Shown here: positions 44,526 to 54,924 of the stretch, piece by piece
Layout: every line of letters starts with the position of its first letter
How positions within the stretch are numbered: position 1 is the stretch's first letter
Assembly: GCF_029407905.1 (NCBI RefSeq)
Contig: NW_026577930.1
Coordinates: 992,001-1,056,000, forward strand
Length of the DNA: 64,000 nt
DNA from: Bubalus kerabau
Taxonomy: Eukaryota; Chordata; Mammalia; Artiodactyla; Bovidae
Reading direction: 5' to 3'
Made by a program: the position numbers and the translations under genes
Notes under the pieces: generated by a model
Seen by the model: only the letters and a program-made list of their open reading frames with translations
Database searches by the model: none
Told to the model about the DNA's origin: nothing

Positions 44526-44864
44526 ATAGGAGAAACCAGAAGCAAAAAAATATTTTAGACCTTGAATTGGGATCTTGTGTGGGTCCACAGGGACATCAAC
44601 CTGCCTGCACCAGATTTTGTTCTCAGGAGACCGTGTTTGGTAAAATAAGGTCATCTTCACTTCCTGCTTTTGGGACACGGAGTGATTGGCTTTTACTATC
44701 AAGCAGCCATCACTTCAGGAGAAAGTTGAGCTTCTCTACCGGGAGCCCAATTGAGGAACCTGAGTGAGGACTCATTGCATCCATCCCAACCCTCAGATTT
44801 CAGCCCAGGAAATCTCAGGGAAGGGCTGTGAGGCTGAGCACCTTCTTTTCTGTTTTATACAAAG

Positions 44865-44949
44865 TCTACGGGAGGGGAAATGTCTTGTCTGAAGGTGAAG
44901 ACACCAGTCCGCAAATGGATGATGGTGCCCAACGTTTTAAGGAGCCAAG
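44865..44949 (+). other. Predicted non-coding exon 2, MAGE-B copy 3 (85 nt)
   Basis: The acceptor lies after cttcttttctgttttatacaaag-type pyrimidine-rich sequence (AG at 44863-44864). The donor is gccaag|gtaagg at 44949/44950. It has the same length as in copy 2. Confidence 0.45.
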
Positions 44950-45282
44950 GTAAGGACCTTGAATGATGATCCCAGTGAACTCAGGATAGAAAAGACCCTA
45001 ATGAGCTCTCAGAACTGGTTATCTATCTCCTGGCAGGGAGGTGGACTGAGGCATCCCTTCACTTGCTTCTGGATCATGGGGAGGTCTAAAGTGTCTACAT
45101 CAGAGTAGCAGAGGGAAGGGTGCCAAGGCTCCACCAGGACTTGACATGATAATACTGAAGTAGAACTTAGAAAACCCCACTGCTGGCACCTGCTGGCACC
45201 TGAGTAGATCCAAAGCAGGGCTGAGAGGACGCAGAGGAAAAGTAAGGCCTCTGTTCTTCCTCTGTGGGATTCTGTGGGAACA

Positions 45283-45534
45283 TGGGAGGGAGTTTAAAGA
45301 TGGAGGAGACATAAGATATACCTATGGCTGATTCATATTGATGTGTGGCAGAAACTGGTACACTATTATAAATTAATATTGTAATATTGCAAAAAATAAT
45401 TTTATTTTCAAAAAGACATATAGGAGAAACCAGAAGAAAAAAAATATTTTAGACCTTGAATTGGGATCTTGTGAGGGTCCACAGGGACATCAACCTGCCT
45501 GCACCAGATTTTGTTCTGAGGAGACCATGTTTGG
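45283..45534 (+). repeat. Local duplicate of 44395-44640 inserted into intron 2 of copy 3
   Basis: It repeats the L1 tail and following unique sequence of intron 1 in direct orientation, about 890 bases downstream. Differences are few (for example ggtccacagggacatcaacc is identical in both). Copies 1 and 2 lack it: their sequence joins gggattctgtggg or an equivalent directly to ctgagcaggaaaacagg. Confidence 0.85.
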
Positions 45535-45672
45535 TCTGAGCAGGAAAACAGGAGCCTTATGGGTTCCTAGAGCAGTGTCCTCAAGGACACCTGCAGAGGC
45601 AGCCTTTGATTAAGCCAAGGTGGAGTGTCCCTGTTTTAAGGTGCTCATGTCATCTCATTCTCCATCCTCTAG

Positions 45673-45733
45673 GTGCCCCAATCTCCTGTGTATTGGCCCA
45701 GACTCCTGCCTGCGGTCTCAGACCACAGCCATC
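45673..45733 (+). other. 5' UTR part of the coding exon, MAGE-B copy 3
   Basis: The acceptor is ccatcctctag instead of cctccag, still a valid AG. The leader is 61 nt, as in the other copies. Confidence 0.55.
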
Positions 45734-47161
45734 ATGCCTCGTGGGCAGAAGAGTAAGCACCGTGCTTGTGAGAAACGTCGCCAGGCCCAAACTGAGATCC
45801 AGGGTCTTCATGATCAGGCTACCACATCTGGGGGAGAAGAGACCACCTCCTCCTCCCCTCCTGATTCAGAGAGCGCTCCCTCAAGCTCGTCTGCTGCTGG
45901 CACCTCCAAGGGGCCTCAGGGAGCCCAAGGCACCACCAGTGCTGCTGCAGGTGCTATACGCAAAAGATCTGGTGTCGGTGGCGCAGCACGCTCAAGATAT
46001 GGTATAGGTAGCGCAGCACGCTCAAGATCTGGTGTAGGTGCTGAGGGCCAAGTTCAGGAAGGTGAAAATTCCTCCCAGGCTTCAGCTGCTGCTGCGAGCT
46101 CTCACACAGATCTTCTGACCTGGAAGGCAGAGCTATTGGTGCAGTACATGCTGTATAAGTATAAGATGAGGGAGCTCATTAAGAGGTCCGAAATGCTGCA
46201 GGAAATCAAGAGAAGGTACAAGGAACAATTCCCTGAGATCCTTAGCAGGGCTTCCGAGTGCATAGAAATGTTGTTTGGCCTGGTGCTGAAGGAAGTCAGG
46301 CCCAACAGTCATTGCTATACCCTGGTGAGCAACCTAGATCTCAGCGACAGTGAGTCTATGAGAGGTGATTTGGGGCTGCCGAAGAATGGTCTTCTGATGC
46401 CTCTGCTGGGTGTCATCTACCTGAATGGCAACCACGCCCCTGAGGAGAAGATCTGGAAGTTCCTGAATATGCTGGGCATCTATGATGGAAGAAGTCACTT
46501 CATCTTTGGAGAGCCCAGGAAGCTCATCACAGAAGATCTGGTGCGGGAAGGGTACCTGGAGTACCGGCAGGTGCCCGGCAGCGATCCCCCTCGCTATGAG
46601 TTCCTGTGCGGTCCTAAAGCGCTCACAGAAACCAGCAAGACGAAAGTCCTTCAGTTTTTGGCCAAGGTCAAGGATTCGGTCCATCCTGCCTTGCAGCCGC
46701 TATATGAAGAGGCTTGGAGAGAGGAAGTAGAGAGCACCGGAGCCAGAGGTGCAGCCAGGGCTGGCACTTCTGCCTCAACCAGGCCTGGCACTGCTGCCTC
46801 AGCCGCTGCTGGCCGTTCTGCTTCGGCCAGGCCTGGCACTGCTGCCTCAGCCAGCTCTGGCCTTTCTTCTTCGTCCAGGCCTGGCACTTCTGCCTCAGCC
46901 GCTGCTGGCAGTTCTGCCTCAACCAGGCCTGGCATTGCTGCCTCAGCCGCTGCTGGCACTTCTGCCTCAACCAGCCCTGGCACTGCTGCCTCAGCCAGCC
47001 CTGGCCCTTCTGCTTCAGCCAGGCCTGGCACTACTGCCTCAGCCAGCGCTGGCACTTCTGCCTCAACCAGGCCTGGCACTGCTGCCTCAGCCAGCGCTGG
47101 CCCTTCTGCTTCAGCCACTGCACACCCCAGGGCCGAGTCCAGCCGCTCATCTCGCCCCTAG
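45734..47161 (+). CDS. MAGE-B family protein, copy 3 (475 aa, MAGEB4-like)
   Basis: This is an intact single-exon frame, the longest of the three. The start is at MPRGQKSKHR. The linker to residue 127 has three RSG/RYG units at 10-residue spacing. The MAGE homology domain spans about 128-335 (LVQYMLYKYKM, LVLKEVRPNSHCYTLVS, GLPKNGLLMPLL, WKFLNMLGIYDG). DPPRYEFLCGP has Cys where copies 1 and 2 have Trp, an unusual change in a well conserved motif. Residues 343-462 are fifteen 8-residue units that alternate in pairs, giving a 16-residue higher-order repeat. The tail is ESSRSSRP. The predicted leader exons lie at 43005-43153 and 44865-44949, and intron 2 is lengthened by the 45283-45534 duplicate. 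The expected role matches the other copies: a testis-restricted E3-ligase adaptor by family knowledge, not shown by the sequence. Confidence 0.9.
   Translation: MPRGQKSKHRACEKRRQAQTEIQGLHDQATTSGGEETTSSSPPDSESAPSSSSAAGTSKGPQGAQGTTSAAAGAIRKRSGVGGAARSRYGIGSAARSRSGVGAEGQVQEGENSSQASAAAASSHTDLLTWKAELLVQYMLYKYKMRELIKRSEMLQEIKRRYKEQFPEILSRASECIEMLFGLVLKEVRPNSHCYTLVSNLDLSDSESMRGDLGLPKNGLLMPLLGVIYLNGNHAPEEKIWKFLNMLGIYDGRSHFIFGEPRKLITEDLVREGYLEYRQVPGSDPPRYEFLCGPKALTETSKTKVLQFLAKVKDSVHPALQPLYEEAWREEVESTGARGAARAGTSASTRPGTAASAAAGRSASARPGTAASASSGLSSSSRPGTSASAAAGSSASTRPGIAASAAAGTSASTSPGTAASASPGPSASARPGTTASASAGTSASTRPGTAASASAGPSASATAHPRAESSRSSRP
46760..47119 (+). repeat. In-frame coding repeat, 15 units of 24 bp in a 48-bp higher-order pattern (copy 3)
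   Basis: Units AGTSASTR/PGTAASAA alternate with AGRSASAR/PGTAASAS and similar pairs. The 48-bp pairing is visible as ggcactgctgcctcagcc alternating with acttctgcctcaaccagg. This points to recent unequal exchange by 48-bp steps. Confidence 0.9.
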
Positions 47162-47720
47162 TGTGATCTGAAGCCCGTTGTTCACTTTGTGGCTAGAGAA
47201 GCCGGTCAACCTGTGTTCCTGATATGCATCAATAACTTGTTGACTTTATTTCCCCCAATTTTCAATTGTTAAAATTTTTCAACAGAAAGGTCATTTAGAG
47301 TCATGATATAAGTATATGAATAACATGGGTCACATACACTTTGCTGTTTGTGAAATTTAGGAGTAAGAATTTTGTTTTCTCTAATAAATATTGGAAATCC
47401 TCACATCACTTTTGTGATCCAGGATGAGAATAACATCACTTTAGGATGAGAGTGTCCTTAGAAATGTGAAAGACACCACACTAATAGAGGCTCAGAACAT
47501 TGATACATTGTTAGGGAGAGAGCTGAAATTTCTTCAGATTTTGGCTGGCTTTACTCTCTGCTTAGTCTCCTTTTTTGTAAATGTAAAAGACACATACTTG
47601 CCTCTGCTTATGGTTTATGGTTTTCAAGAATGTTTGAGTTGAACTTAAATAATAAAAATTAAAATAAATAAAAAATAAAAAAAAGAATGAGAATATAAAT
47701 TATAGCAAATGATTTATTCA
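47162..47720 (+). other. 3' UTR of MAGE-B copy 3
   Basis: Colinear with the other two. Unlike them it has AATAAA at 47383-47388 (ctctaataaatattgg, where copies 1 and 2 read gcatattgg or acatattgg), and further AATAAA motifs between 47651 and 47679 in a private A-rich insertion. Confidence 0.45.
47641..47688 (+). repeat. A-rich insertion with four AATAAA motifs
   Basis: A TAAA-rich tract lies between fragments of gaatgtttgag and gaatgagaatat that are joined in copies 1 and 2. It looks like a very short retroposed tail or a microsatellite expansion. AATAAA starts at 47651, 47663, 47667 and 47674. Confidence 0.6.
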
Positions 47721-48079
47721 TGGCTCTTCTTTTACACAAACATTGAGAATCTGCTCTTAAGAAGTCTTCATGCTTGTACTGGTGATGTTTAGTCAGAAAA
47801 AGTTTAGCTCCTGTCCACTCATTACAGTTTCTCAGAGATGATGTCATTCTATGGAAGAGGCTGAGATACTCTGTACTTCAGGAAGAACAAGAAAGAAGCA
47901 GGGTAAAGAGGGGTTGGAGAGAACCTATTACTTTGGTTTCATTCCTAAGCGGAATTTTGGCTGATTTGGGAGGTTGGGTCTTTTTTTTCCCCACTTGGAA
48001 CACTGCATAGTTTCTGACATCTGATAGATTGAAAAAAAAATCCAGCTGATGTAACATCTGAGGTCAAGATAATCATAGT
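47721..48079 (+). other. Shared non-coding spacer of unit 3
   Basis: Colinear with 5736-6089 and 23066-23469. No gene is visible. Confidence 0.5.
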
Positions 48080-48290
48080 AATAACTGCCGTTGCTCCTAA
48101 TGTCTCAGTAGAGACAGGCGCCGTGACAGAAGCTTTCCATAAATACTTACATTCCACCAATCTGCCAAGAAAGGGCTTATCAAACTTACTTCACAGGGGA
48201 GAGCCCAAGGCTCATAGAGTTAGGGTTTGGTTTTGTGCTGAAATACATGAGGCTGGTAAATGACAGCTGGCAATAGACTCCTGCTCTACA
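48080..48290 (+). repeat. MIR-like ancient SINE
   Basis: Counterpart of 6090-6300 (cttcacaggggagagcccaa; ggctggtaaatgacagctgg). Confidence 0.6.
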
Positions 48291-48384
48291 CTACTTATCA
48301 CTCATACTGTTGTTCTCCCCCCAACCTGAGACATACTCTTGTCTTTGTTCTTTAACAAGTCCTTTTAACATTTGGCAATTCCTT

Positions 48385-48533
48385 GTTTATTTATTATTTA
48401 TTTTTTTATTTGGCTGTGCTGGATCTTAGTTGCTGCACGTGTGGTCTAGTTCCCTGACCAGGGATCGAACCTGGGCCCCCTGCACCGGGAGCCTGGAGTC
48501 CTAGCAATTGGACCACCAGGAAAGTCCCCACCC
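48385..48533 (-). repeat. CHR-2-type SINE, reverse orientation
   Basis: It has tttttttatttggctgtgct, ccctgaccagggatcgaacc and attggaccaccaggaaagtc. Counterpart of 6855-6990. Confidence 0.8.
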
Positions 48534-48649
48534 TGTATCTTTTATTTCAGTGTTTTTCTCAGCACTTCAAAATTTGTCCTAGGTGATAGGGAAAAATGCC
48601 CTCATGCTCAAGCTACTGGATTGAAATGTGTAGCCAGAGCAGTAAGAAT

Positions 48650-51300
48650 ACCAGATGTACTTAACCAACGATATGTATCCCTTATTCATTACTCATAGAT
48701 AAGTGAAAGAAACAATATTCAGGGACAGTACAAGCATGTACATTGGCCATGTTAGATAACCTCTGAAGACCAAGGAGTCTCCATATCATCCTTACAGTCT
48801 CTTCCCTGTGGAGAGTAAACCTATCAGAACAGAAATGACATGAGAATCTTCACCTGGCTGATGAGATAGATTGATCTACTTTTTTCTCCCTAAAGGACTG
48901 CCACCTGTCCTGGGACTCCCGCCTTGGACTATAGCTTCTCCACCTCCGGTCACTCCTGGGACAGGGACCCATTCTCTGTAGCACTGCAGAGCAAACATAG
49001 CTCAGGAGTTTGTAGAGACGTGGAATTTCCCCAAAGGCCTTTAATCCAGGACACAGAAAGCAAGATGAGGGCCCCAGGTAGGAGGATTGAGGAGAACAAG
49101 ACCCAAGAATATGGCGGATGGTGGTCACTAGGACAGCACTCCCTTCTGATCTCAGACGCAGAGAAATTCAGAACGGGTGGGCTTAGCCTATTAGCCTTAG
49201 CATAGCCTCACTTATTCTTCAGGCTTCTCAGAGACCTAAGAAACTTGGTCTTGGCGCAGAGTTCTGACGTTGGTAGAGAGAATCAGTCTCGCAGAAGTGA
49301 TGGTGATTAACCTGAGTGAGGGTGATGGAAAGACCCATCCAGAACAGAAGGCTCCTGTAAAGACCCGTCCTCATTGGCAAGCCCATGAAGTCCAGAACTC
49401 TCTGGGCTGCTGTGGTTAACACTTTGAACTCAGGTCCGTGGGAGGTGGGGACATTGGGAATCTGCAGAGAATAGAGCCCCAGGAAGGGTGCAGAGTCAAA
49501 GTGAGGACCCAGAGTGTGGACATGAAGCCCCTCAATCCACAGCCGACAGGGCTACACTAAATGTAGCCTCTCCACTAAGACACTAAGTCCCTCCTCTCCA
49601 GTTAGCCCTGGGAGGCATAGGTAAGTGCTGGCAAGCTCAAGAGCCCCGTGACTTCTGCCTGGAGGGTTTCAAGGAGATGACCTTGGTTTATAGGCTGGCT
49701 TTTCATCAGAGAGTGGAAATCCCAGGCATGACATGTGTACAGTCCTGTATGAGGAGTGTGTCAGCCAACTACCCCATTACAGATAAATTCTTAGAAAGTC
49801 CTGCAACTGTAATGGGCCCTGGGAGGGAACAAGCAGGGCTTTCAGACTAGGTTTATCCCTTATTTTCTGAAGGCGAATGGCTTCAGGACCTTAAAGTCCT
49901 TGGGCTAATGGAGGGAGCCTCTATCAGCTGAGGAAGGGTACGCCGTTCCTATCAGGAATCAACTGATGATACTGACCGACAGCGAAGGATCCCTCCCAGA
50001 AAGAAGGCGGCTATACAGAAGGCACTGTCCCTGTTGTCAGGCCTGAAAGTGTGCCACTTAGGCCTGGTGACATGGTGAGTCCTACTCACTTCCTCCCAGA
50101 GGATCACATGGAGGTAAGGAACCTCATCCTGATCAAAGGGAGCAGCTGAAGCTCAGCAGAAGGATGATTTCCACGTTGTGCCAGAAGTCAAGGTAAGAAC
50201 CCTGAATTCTTGAAAAGACCACTCACCTCAAAACAGTGGGGGCAGAACATATTCCTTCCACTCCTGTTAGCCTCAGAAGACCATGGCCTGTGGTGGGCCT
50301 ATGAGGCAAACTCCTCTTCTTCCTCAGGGATCAGGGAACTATTGGCCTGGGTGGAGAAGCTTTAAGGCAAGTCAGGGAATGTTTCCAGTTGGGGAATATT
50401 TCCAGGTTCTTTCCAAGACGGTGAGGACAGCAAAGAACGTGGGAACACAAATACCAGGATGGCCACACAGTATGTTCCCTACTCTCAGCCTAGAAGGCCT
50501 CAGGCAGATTTACCAGGCCAAGGGGCCCTTCAGCTCTGACCGAGGAGTATCAGGAAAGTTAGGGTTTGATCTGATGGTGGTGTCAACAGAAGGGGGACTC
50601 TTGGGCTTGGATGAGAGTCACATTTGGGACCCTGATTTGAGCCCCTGAGAGGAACCATCTGTCATTCCCAAGGAGCTTGCCACAGCTTTCATTCTTGTGA
50701 GACTATGGGTAGGCTTGGCTAGATAAGGCCACCCTTATTTCCTCCTGTAGGCTCACAGTGAGGTATCGGTCTTATTATGAGGAGATAGGCCTCAGGTCAA
50801 GAAGGAGGGGATTCCCCAGGCTCCAAAAGAAGTCAAATTGTGAAGCCCGAGTGGAGACTGAGGGGTATACTCATCCCTGAATAGAGGGAGCAAAGGAGAG
50901 TCATGCCCTCCCCTTTGATGTCAATTCTAGAAAGCTCAGGGGAAGACTGTCAGGCTAGGCTCTCCCTCACTTCTTTATACCAGGCCTTCTTCTTCATCAT
51001 CTTCTTCTTCTTCTTCTTGAATTGCTAAGTCATGTCTGACTCTTTTGTGACTCCATGGACTGCAGCCCACCAGGCTCCTTTGTCCATGGGATATTCCAAG
51101 GAAGAATTCTAGGCTGGGTTGCCATTTCCTCATCCAGGGGATCTTCCTACGCAGGGACTGAGTCTGCGTCTCCTGCAGCTCCTGTATCACAGGCAGATCC
51201 TTTCCTGCTGAGCCATCAGGGAAGCCCTATATCAGGCCTAAGGGAGGTGAGATCTTCGTTGGAAAGTATAGCCACCAGTCCTGAGAAGGGAGGGATATGG
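48650..51300 (+). pseudogene. MAGE 5' region without a coding exon (unit 3)
   Basis: Colinear with 7110-9730 and 24060-26650. It retains splice-like junctions at about 50098 (cttcctcccag) with catggaggtaagg, and at about 50190 (ccagaagtcaag|gtaaga). The coding exon is missing in the same place as in the other units, so the loss predates all three. Confidence 0.5.
51010..51232 (-). repeat. Bov-tA SINE next to an expanded (CTT)n, reverse orientation
   Basis: Counterpart of 9437-9656. The preceding run at 50985-51019 contains ttcatcatcttcttcttc and is longer than in unit 1. Confidence 0.85.
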
Positions 51301-51510
51301 TAGGTGCCTGCCAGGCACTGTGGCAGATGCTTTACAGTTACCACCACATGCCAGCAGTCCTTCCAGACAGGGCTTGTCAAACTCCCTTCACGGTTAAAGA
51401 GCCCGAGGCGCTTTCAGAGAGTTGAATGATGTGACAAACTTCTCCATGGCTGTTTAAGTGACAGGGATGGCCATAGGCCCTTGATCTGAGTTAGTCTAAA
51501 GCTCACCCTC
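51300..51510 (+). repeat. MIR-like ancient SINE
   Basis: Counterpart of 9730-9925 (gtgcctgccaggcactgtgg; gatgctttacagttaccacc). Confidence 0.65.
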
Positions 51511-51880
51511 TCACTCCTGCAAGCCTGGTCTGACCTTGTGCCCTTAATTCCCTTTTTATTCTCATTACTGTGAAATGTATGAGGCATTAAGAAGAGGGAC
51601 TCTCGGGTCCAACTATTAGATTGTAATACATAGCCAGAGCAATAATAATAATAATTATGCCAAAAGAAATGTGACATATGAAGAGAGGAAAAATAGATAG
51701 TATTTGCTGACAATAGGGTCATCTGTCCATACATATGAGGATTCAGACATCTTAAAAGATCTGAACGTTTTAACTTGCAGATAAGCTTATAAGATCAGTA
51801 AGGGACTCAAAAACATCATCTCACAGCCATTCCTTTGTATAAAAAATATCTATTAGATCTAAAATATAAAGTTTATTTAT
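51511..51880 (+). other. Shared spacer
   Basis: Colinear with 9926-10259. It contains an aataataataat run at about 51638 and no gene. Confidence 0.5.
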
Positions 51881-52605
51881 TAGAACAGAGGTTGCCTGAG
51901 AAGTCTGGCTGAAGGAGAGAAGGGACAGGTTACCACGTTTTGTTTCCCTCACAGGTCTCTGCCTGGGCCCCCTTACTTATGCCATGGATTTCCTATCTCT
52001 TATCACTCCTAGGACAGGGATTCCTTCTCTGCAAGGTCCGCAGTAGAGAAAGTACTCAGGGCCTTTCAGGAATGTGGCATTTCCCAAGAAGTCTTTAATC
52101 AGAGGGGCAAGGGCCTTTAGGAAGACACCCATGCAACTGGACTGAGGAATGCAACGCCCCAGAATATTAGGTGTAAGAAGGCTTCAGGCAGAGCTCTCAA
52201 GCCGAACATCTCTTTTCTCTGTTGTCTCAGTACAGTTGTCAGGGACGTGAGACCTTTGGTCTAAGGAGGGCAATCTCAGGTCAGAGTAGGAATTGTCAAA
52301 TATATATGTGAAGCCCCTTAAAAAGAAGGGAAAGAAATAGCCACCCAGAACCACTGGGGTTCTGTAGTGTCCACTTGCTGCTGTCAGCCCTCGGAGGTCC
52401 TGAATTCCATCATGGGATGAGGTAGAGAGAGGCGTTGAGAGCTGAGAAAGACAGAGCACTGCTGCCATGGGCAGGGCACGTTCCAGAACCAAGTCTGCCA
52501 GCTCCTCCCACATAGTGACATCCAGGGAAGATCCTTCATCTTGTGGTTGAAAAGAGAAGTAAGTATTCCAAGTAATTGAGTGCCAAGGTGGATCTGAAGG
52601 GAACA
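51881..52605 (+). pseudogene. Third, shorter MAGE 5'-region fragment (unit 3)
   Basis: It has ggcatttcccaagaagtctt and ttaatcagaggggcaagggc. It shows the empty site of the unit-2 LTR at about 51926. The 140-aa minus frame 52184-52606 partly matches a shorter frame in unit 1 but is not open in unit 2. Confidence 0.45.
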
Positions 52606-53132
52606 CATTTTATGTCTTGTTTTGTTCTTGCTTGACCTCAGTAACTGGACGATGTAACTTTTTCTATTTAGGACTTTCTTTGTGGCACTATTGAAATACC
52701 CTTCTTGTAATTGAAAGTTAATTTGACTTCCGTATTTGTGTTTATGAACAAAGTATATCCCATTTATTGCTGTATTTCAGTATTAGTTCAAAGGTTTTTA
52801 TATTTTGTATAATGAGTCAGAAATCCTTGAATCTCCTTTTGTGGTTCAGAACAAGATGACAGGACAAGAGAATTGGGAATTTCTTGCCAATGATAATGGA
52901 CAGTGAGTGAAATTGTTCATATCAGGAAATAAAAAAAATGGTCTTGTCCGTGTGGCATCTGCAATACAGTGGAACAGGAATTCCCAGCCCCTGTTTCCCC
53001 TCAGCAACCCAGATCTTAAAAGTATATAAGTAGCAAAATAACCTTTCTAGAAGGTCCAGAGTCCAATTCAGAAATTGCAGTACCACAGGTAAGCATACAA
53101 CTTAGATCAGCTGCACTTGAAATGGGTAAGAA
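52606..53132 (+). other. Unassigned shared sequence, cut short
   Basis: Colinear with 10971-11510, then abruptly replaced by a (CA)n tract and Tigger2. Confidence 0.45.
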
Positions 53133-53133
53133 C

Positions 53134-53166
<33 letters not shown>
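53133..53166. repeat. (CA)n microsatellite at a deletion junction
   Basis: About 17 ca repeats lie between the shared spacer and the interior of Tigger2. The whole L1 fragment and the left end of Tigger2 present in units 1 and 2 are missing. Confidence 0.85.
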
Positions 53167-53169
<3 letters not shown>

Positions 53170-53568
53170 TATGGATCATGAATAGCACTATTCATCTATG
53201 ATGAACAGTTTGTGGACTAAACTGTTATCTCCAAAAATGTGATCACCGATGGTTCACAGCTATTTCTTACTCGGTTTACTACGATACTCTCAACTTGGAG
53301 AAACACAATAGGACTCATGTTAAGTGCCCCTAATGATGCTGGAAGTGCTCTCATGAAGGAGAGAGAAGTCATGACATTATACAAAAAAGTTGAGTTGCTC
53401 CTTGTATACTGGTTTGATTCTACAGTCATGGTTGCCAACATTTCAAGATGAATGAATCCAGCATAAGAACTACTGTAAGAAAAAGAAAAGGGACTTTATG
53501 AAGCCATCACTGCAGCTACACCATCAGGTGTGAAAAACTTGTGCTTTTTGTGAAGTATGTTTTTATCT

Positions 53569-53742
53569 TTTTTTTTCGAGCTTATTTAAATATTCTTTTT
53601 GTTTGTTTTTGTTTTTTAACTTTATTTTTTATTTTTTAACTTTACAATATTCTATTGGTTTTGCCATATATCAACATGAATCCACCACAGGTATTCACGT
53701 GTTCCCCATCCTGAACCTTCCTCCCTCCTCCCTCCCCGTACC
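53569..53742 (-). mobile_element. Cattle-type L1 3' end, reverse orientation, private to unit 3
   Basis: Plus strand reads a T/A-rich tail then acaatattctattggttttg, atgaatccaccacaggtatt and catcctgaaccttcctccct, the reverse of the L1 end at 13749. Unit 1 reads through uninterrupted at about 15736. Confidence 0.75.
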
Positions 53743-54007
53743 ATAGCTTGTATGTGGGTGCAGGATTGCTATAAGCAAGGCATATCTATAGACTCAAACA
53801 TGACTGAAGAAAAAGCAAAGTCGTTATGACATCCTAAAGCAAAAGTGGGTGAAGGATCTAAAGCTGGAAAATTTAATGCCAGCAAAGGATGATCTGATAA
53901 TTTCAGAAAGAGGTTTGACTTCAAAATATCTAAATAATAGGGGAAGCAGCTTTTGCAAACAAGAGGCAACAGGTGGTTTCCCATATGTCATCAAGAAACT
54001 CACTGGG

Positions 54008-54922
54008 TATTAATTTTGTATCCTGCAACTTTACCAATTCATTGATGGGCTCTAGTAGTTTTCTCACAGCAACTTGAGGCTTTTCTATGTCTAGTATCAT
54101 GTCATCTGCAAACAGTGCCAGTTTCACTTCTTTTCCAACTTGGATTCCTTTTATTTCTTCTGTTCTCTGATTGCCACGGCTAGGACTCTGAAATCATGTT
54201 GAGTAAAAGTGGAGAAACTGGACATCTTTGAAATTTTCATATTAAGTGAAGTCTGCTGCTGCTGCTAAGTCGCTTCAGTCATGTCCGACTCTCTGTGACC
54301 CCATAGACGGCAGCCCACCAGGCTCCCCCGTCCCTGGGATTCTCCAGGCAAGAACCCTGGAGTGGGTTGCCATTTCCTTCTCCAATGCATGAAAGTGAAA
54401 ACTGAAAGGGAAGTCGCTTAGTCCTGTCTGACTCTTCCCGACCCCATTGACTGCAGCGTACCAGGCTCCTCCATCCATGGGATTTTCCAGGCAAGAGTAC
54501 TGGAGTGGGGTGCCATCGCCTTCTCCTTAAGTGAAGTCACACAAAGACAAATATCACATCAGTCAAATGTGGAAATATAATTTGAAAAAATGATAGAAAT
54601 AAACTTATTTACAAAATAGAAAAAGAGTGAACAGATGTCAAAAATGAACCTATGGTTACCAAGGAGGAAACGTGGCAGGGAGGGTTAAATCAGAAGCTTG
54701 GGATGAACATATAAACAGTACTGTATTTAAGATAGACAGCCAACAAGGATCTATTGTATAGAACAGGAAAGTCAATGGTCTGTGATAACTTATATGAGGG
54801 AAGATTCTCTAAAAGGATGCATATATATATATATGAATAACTGAATCACTTTGCAGTACACCTGAAACTAACACAACATTGTAAATCAAATATACTCCAA
54901 TAAAATTTAAAAAAGAAAATCC
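54008..54922. mobile_element. Twin-primed L1 inside Tigger2 (unit 3)
   Basis: The antisense part (54008-54245) codes on the minus strand for KLALFADDMILDIEKPQ, the L1 RT FADD motif region. The sense part (from about 54530) is the L1 3' end. Flanks aagaaactcactggg and aagaaaatccctgagg look like a diverged target duplication. Shared with unit 2. Confidence 0.7.
54254..54526 (-). repeat. Bov-A2 SINE, private to unit 3
   Basis: It is flanked by perfect 12-bp duplications ttaagtgaagtc (54242-54253 and 54527-54538). The empty site is at about 32040 in unit 2. Confidence 0.9.
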
Positions 54923-54924
54923 CT

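Noticed and set aside
46651..47118. Long antisense and alternate-frame ORFs over the MAGE-B C-terminal repeats (also 22169-22555 and 46714-47171)
   Set aside because: The repeat unit is a multiple of three and lacks stops in several frames, so these frames are open by arithmetic. The MAGE frame has the family domain.
52184..52606. 140-aa minus-strand ORF
   Set aside because: Only parts are open in unit 1 (10491-10727), and unit 2 breaks the frame. No recognisable domain.
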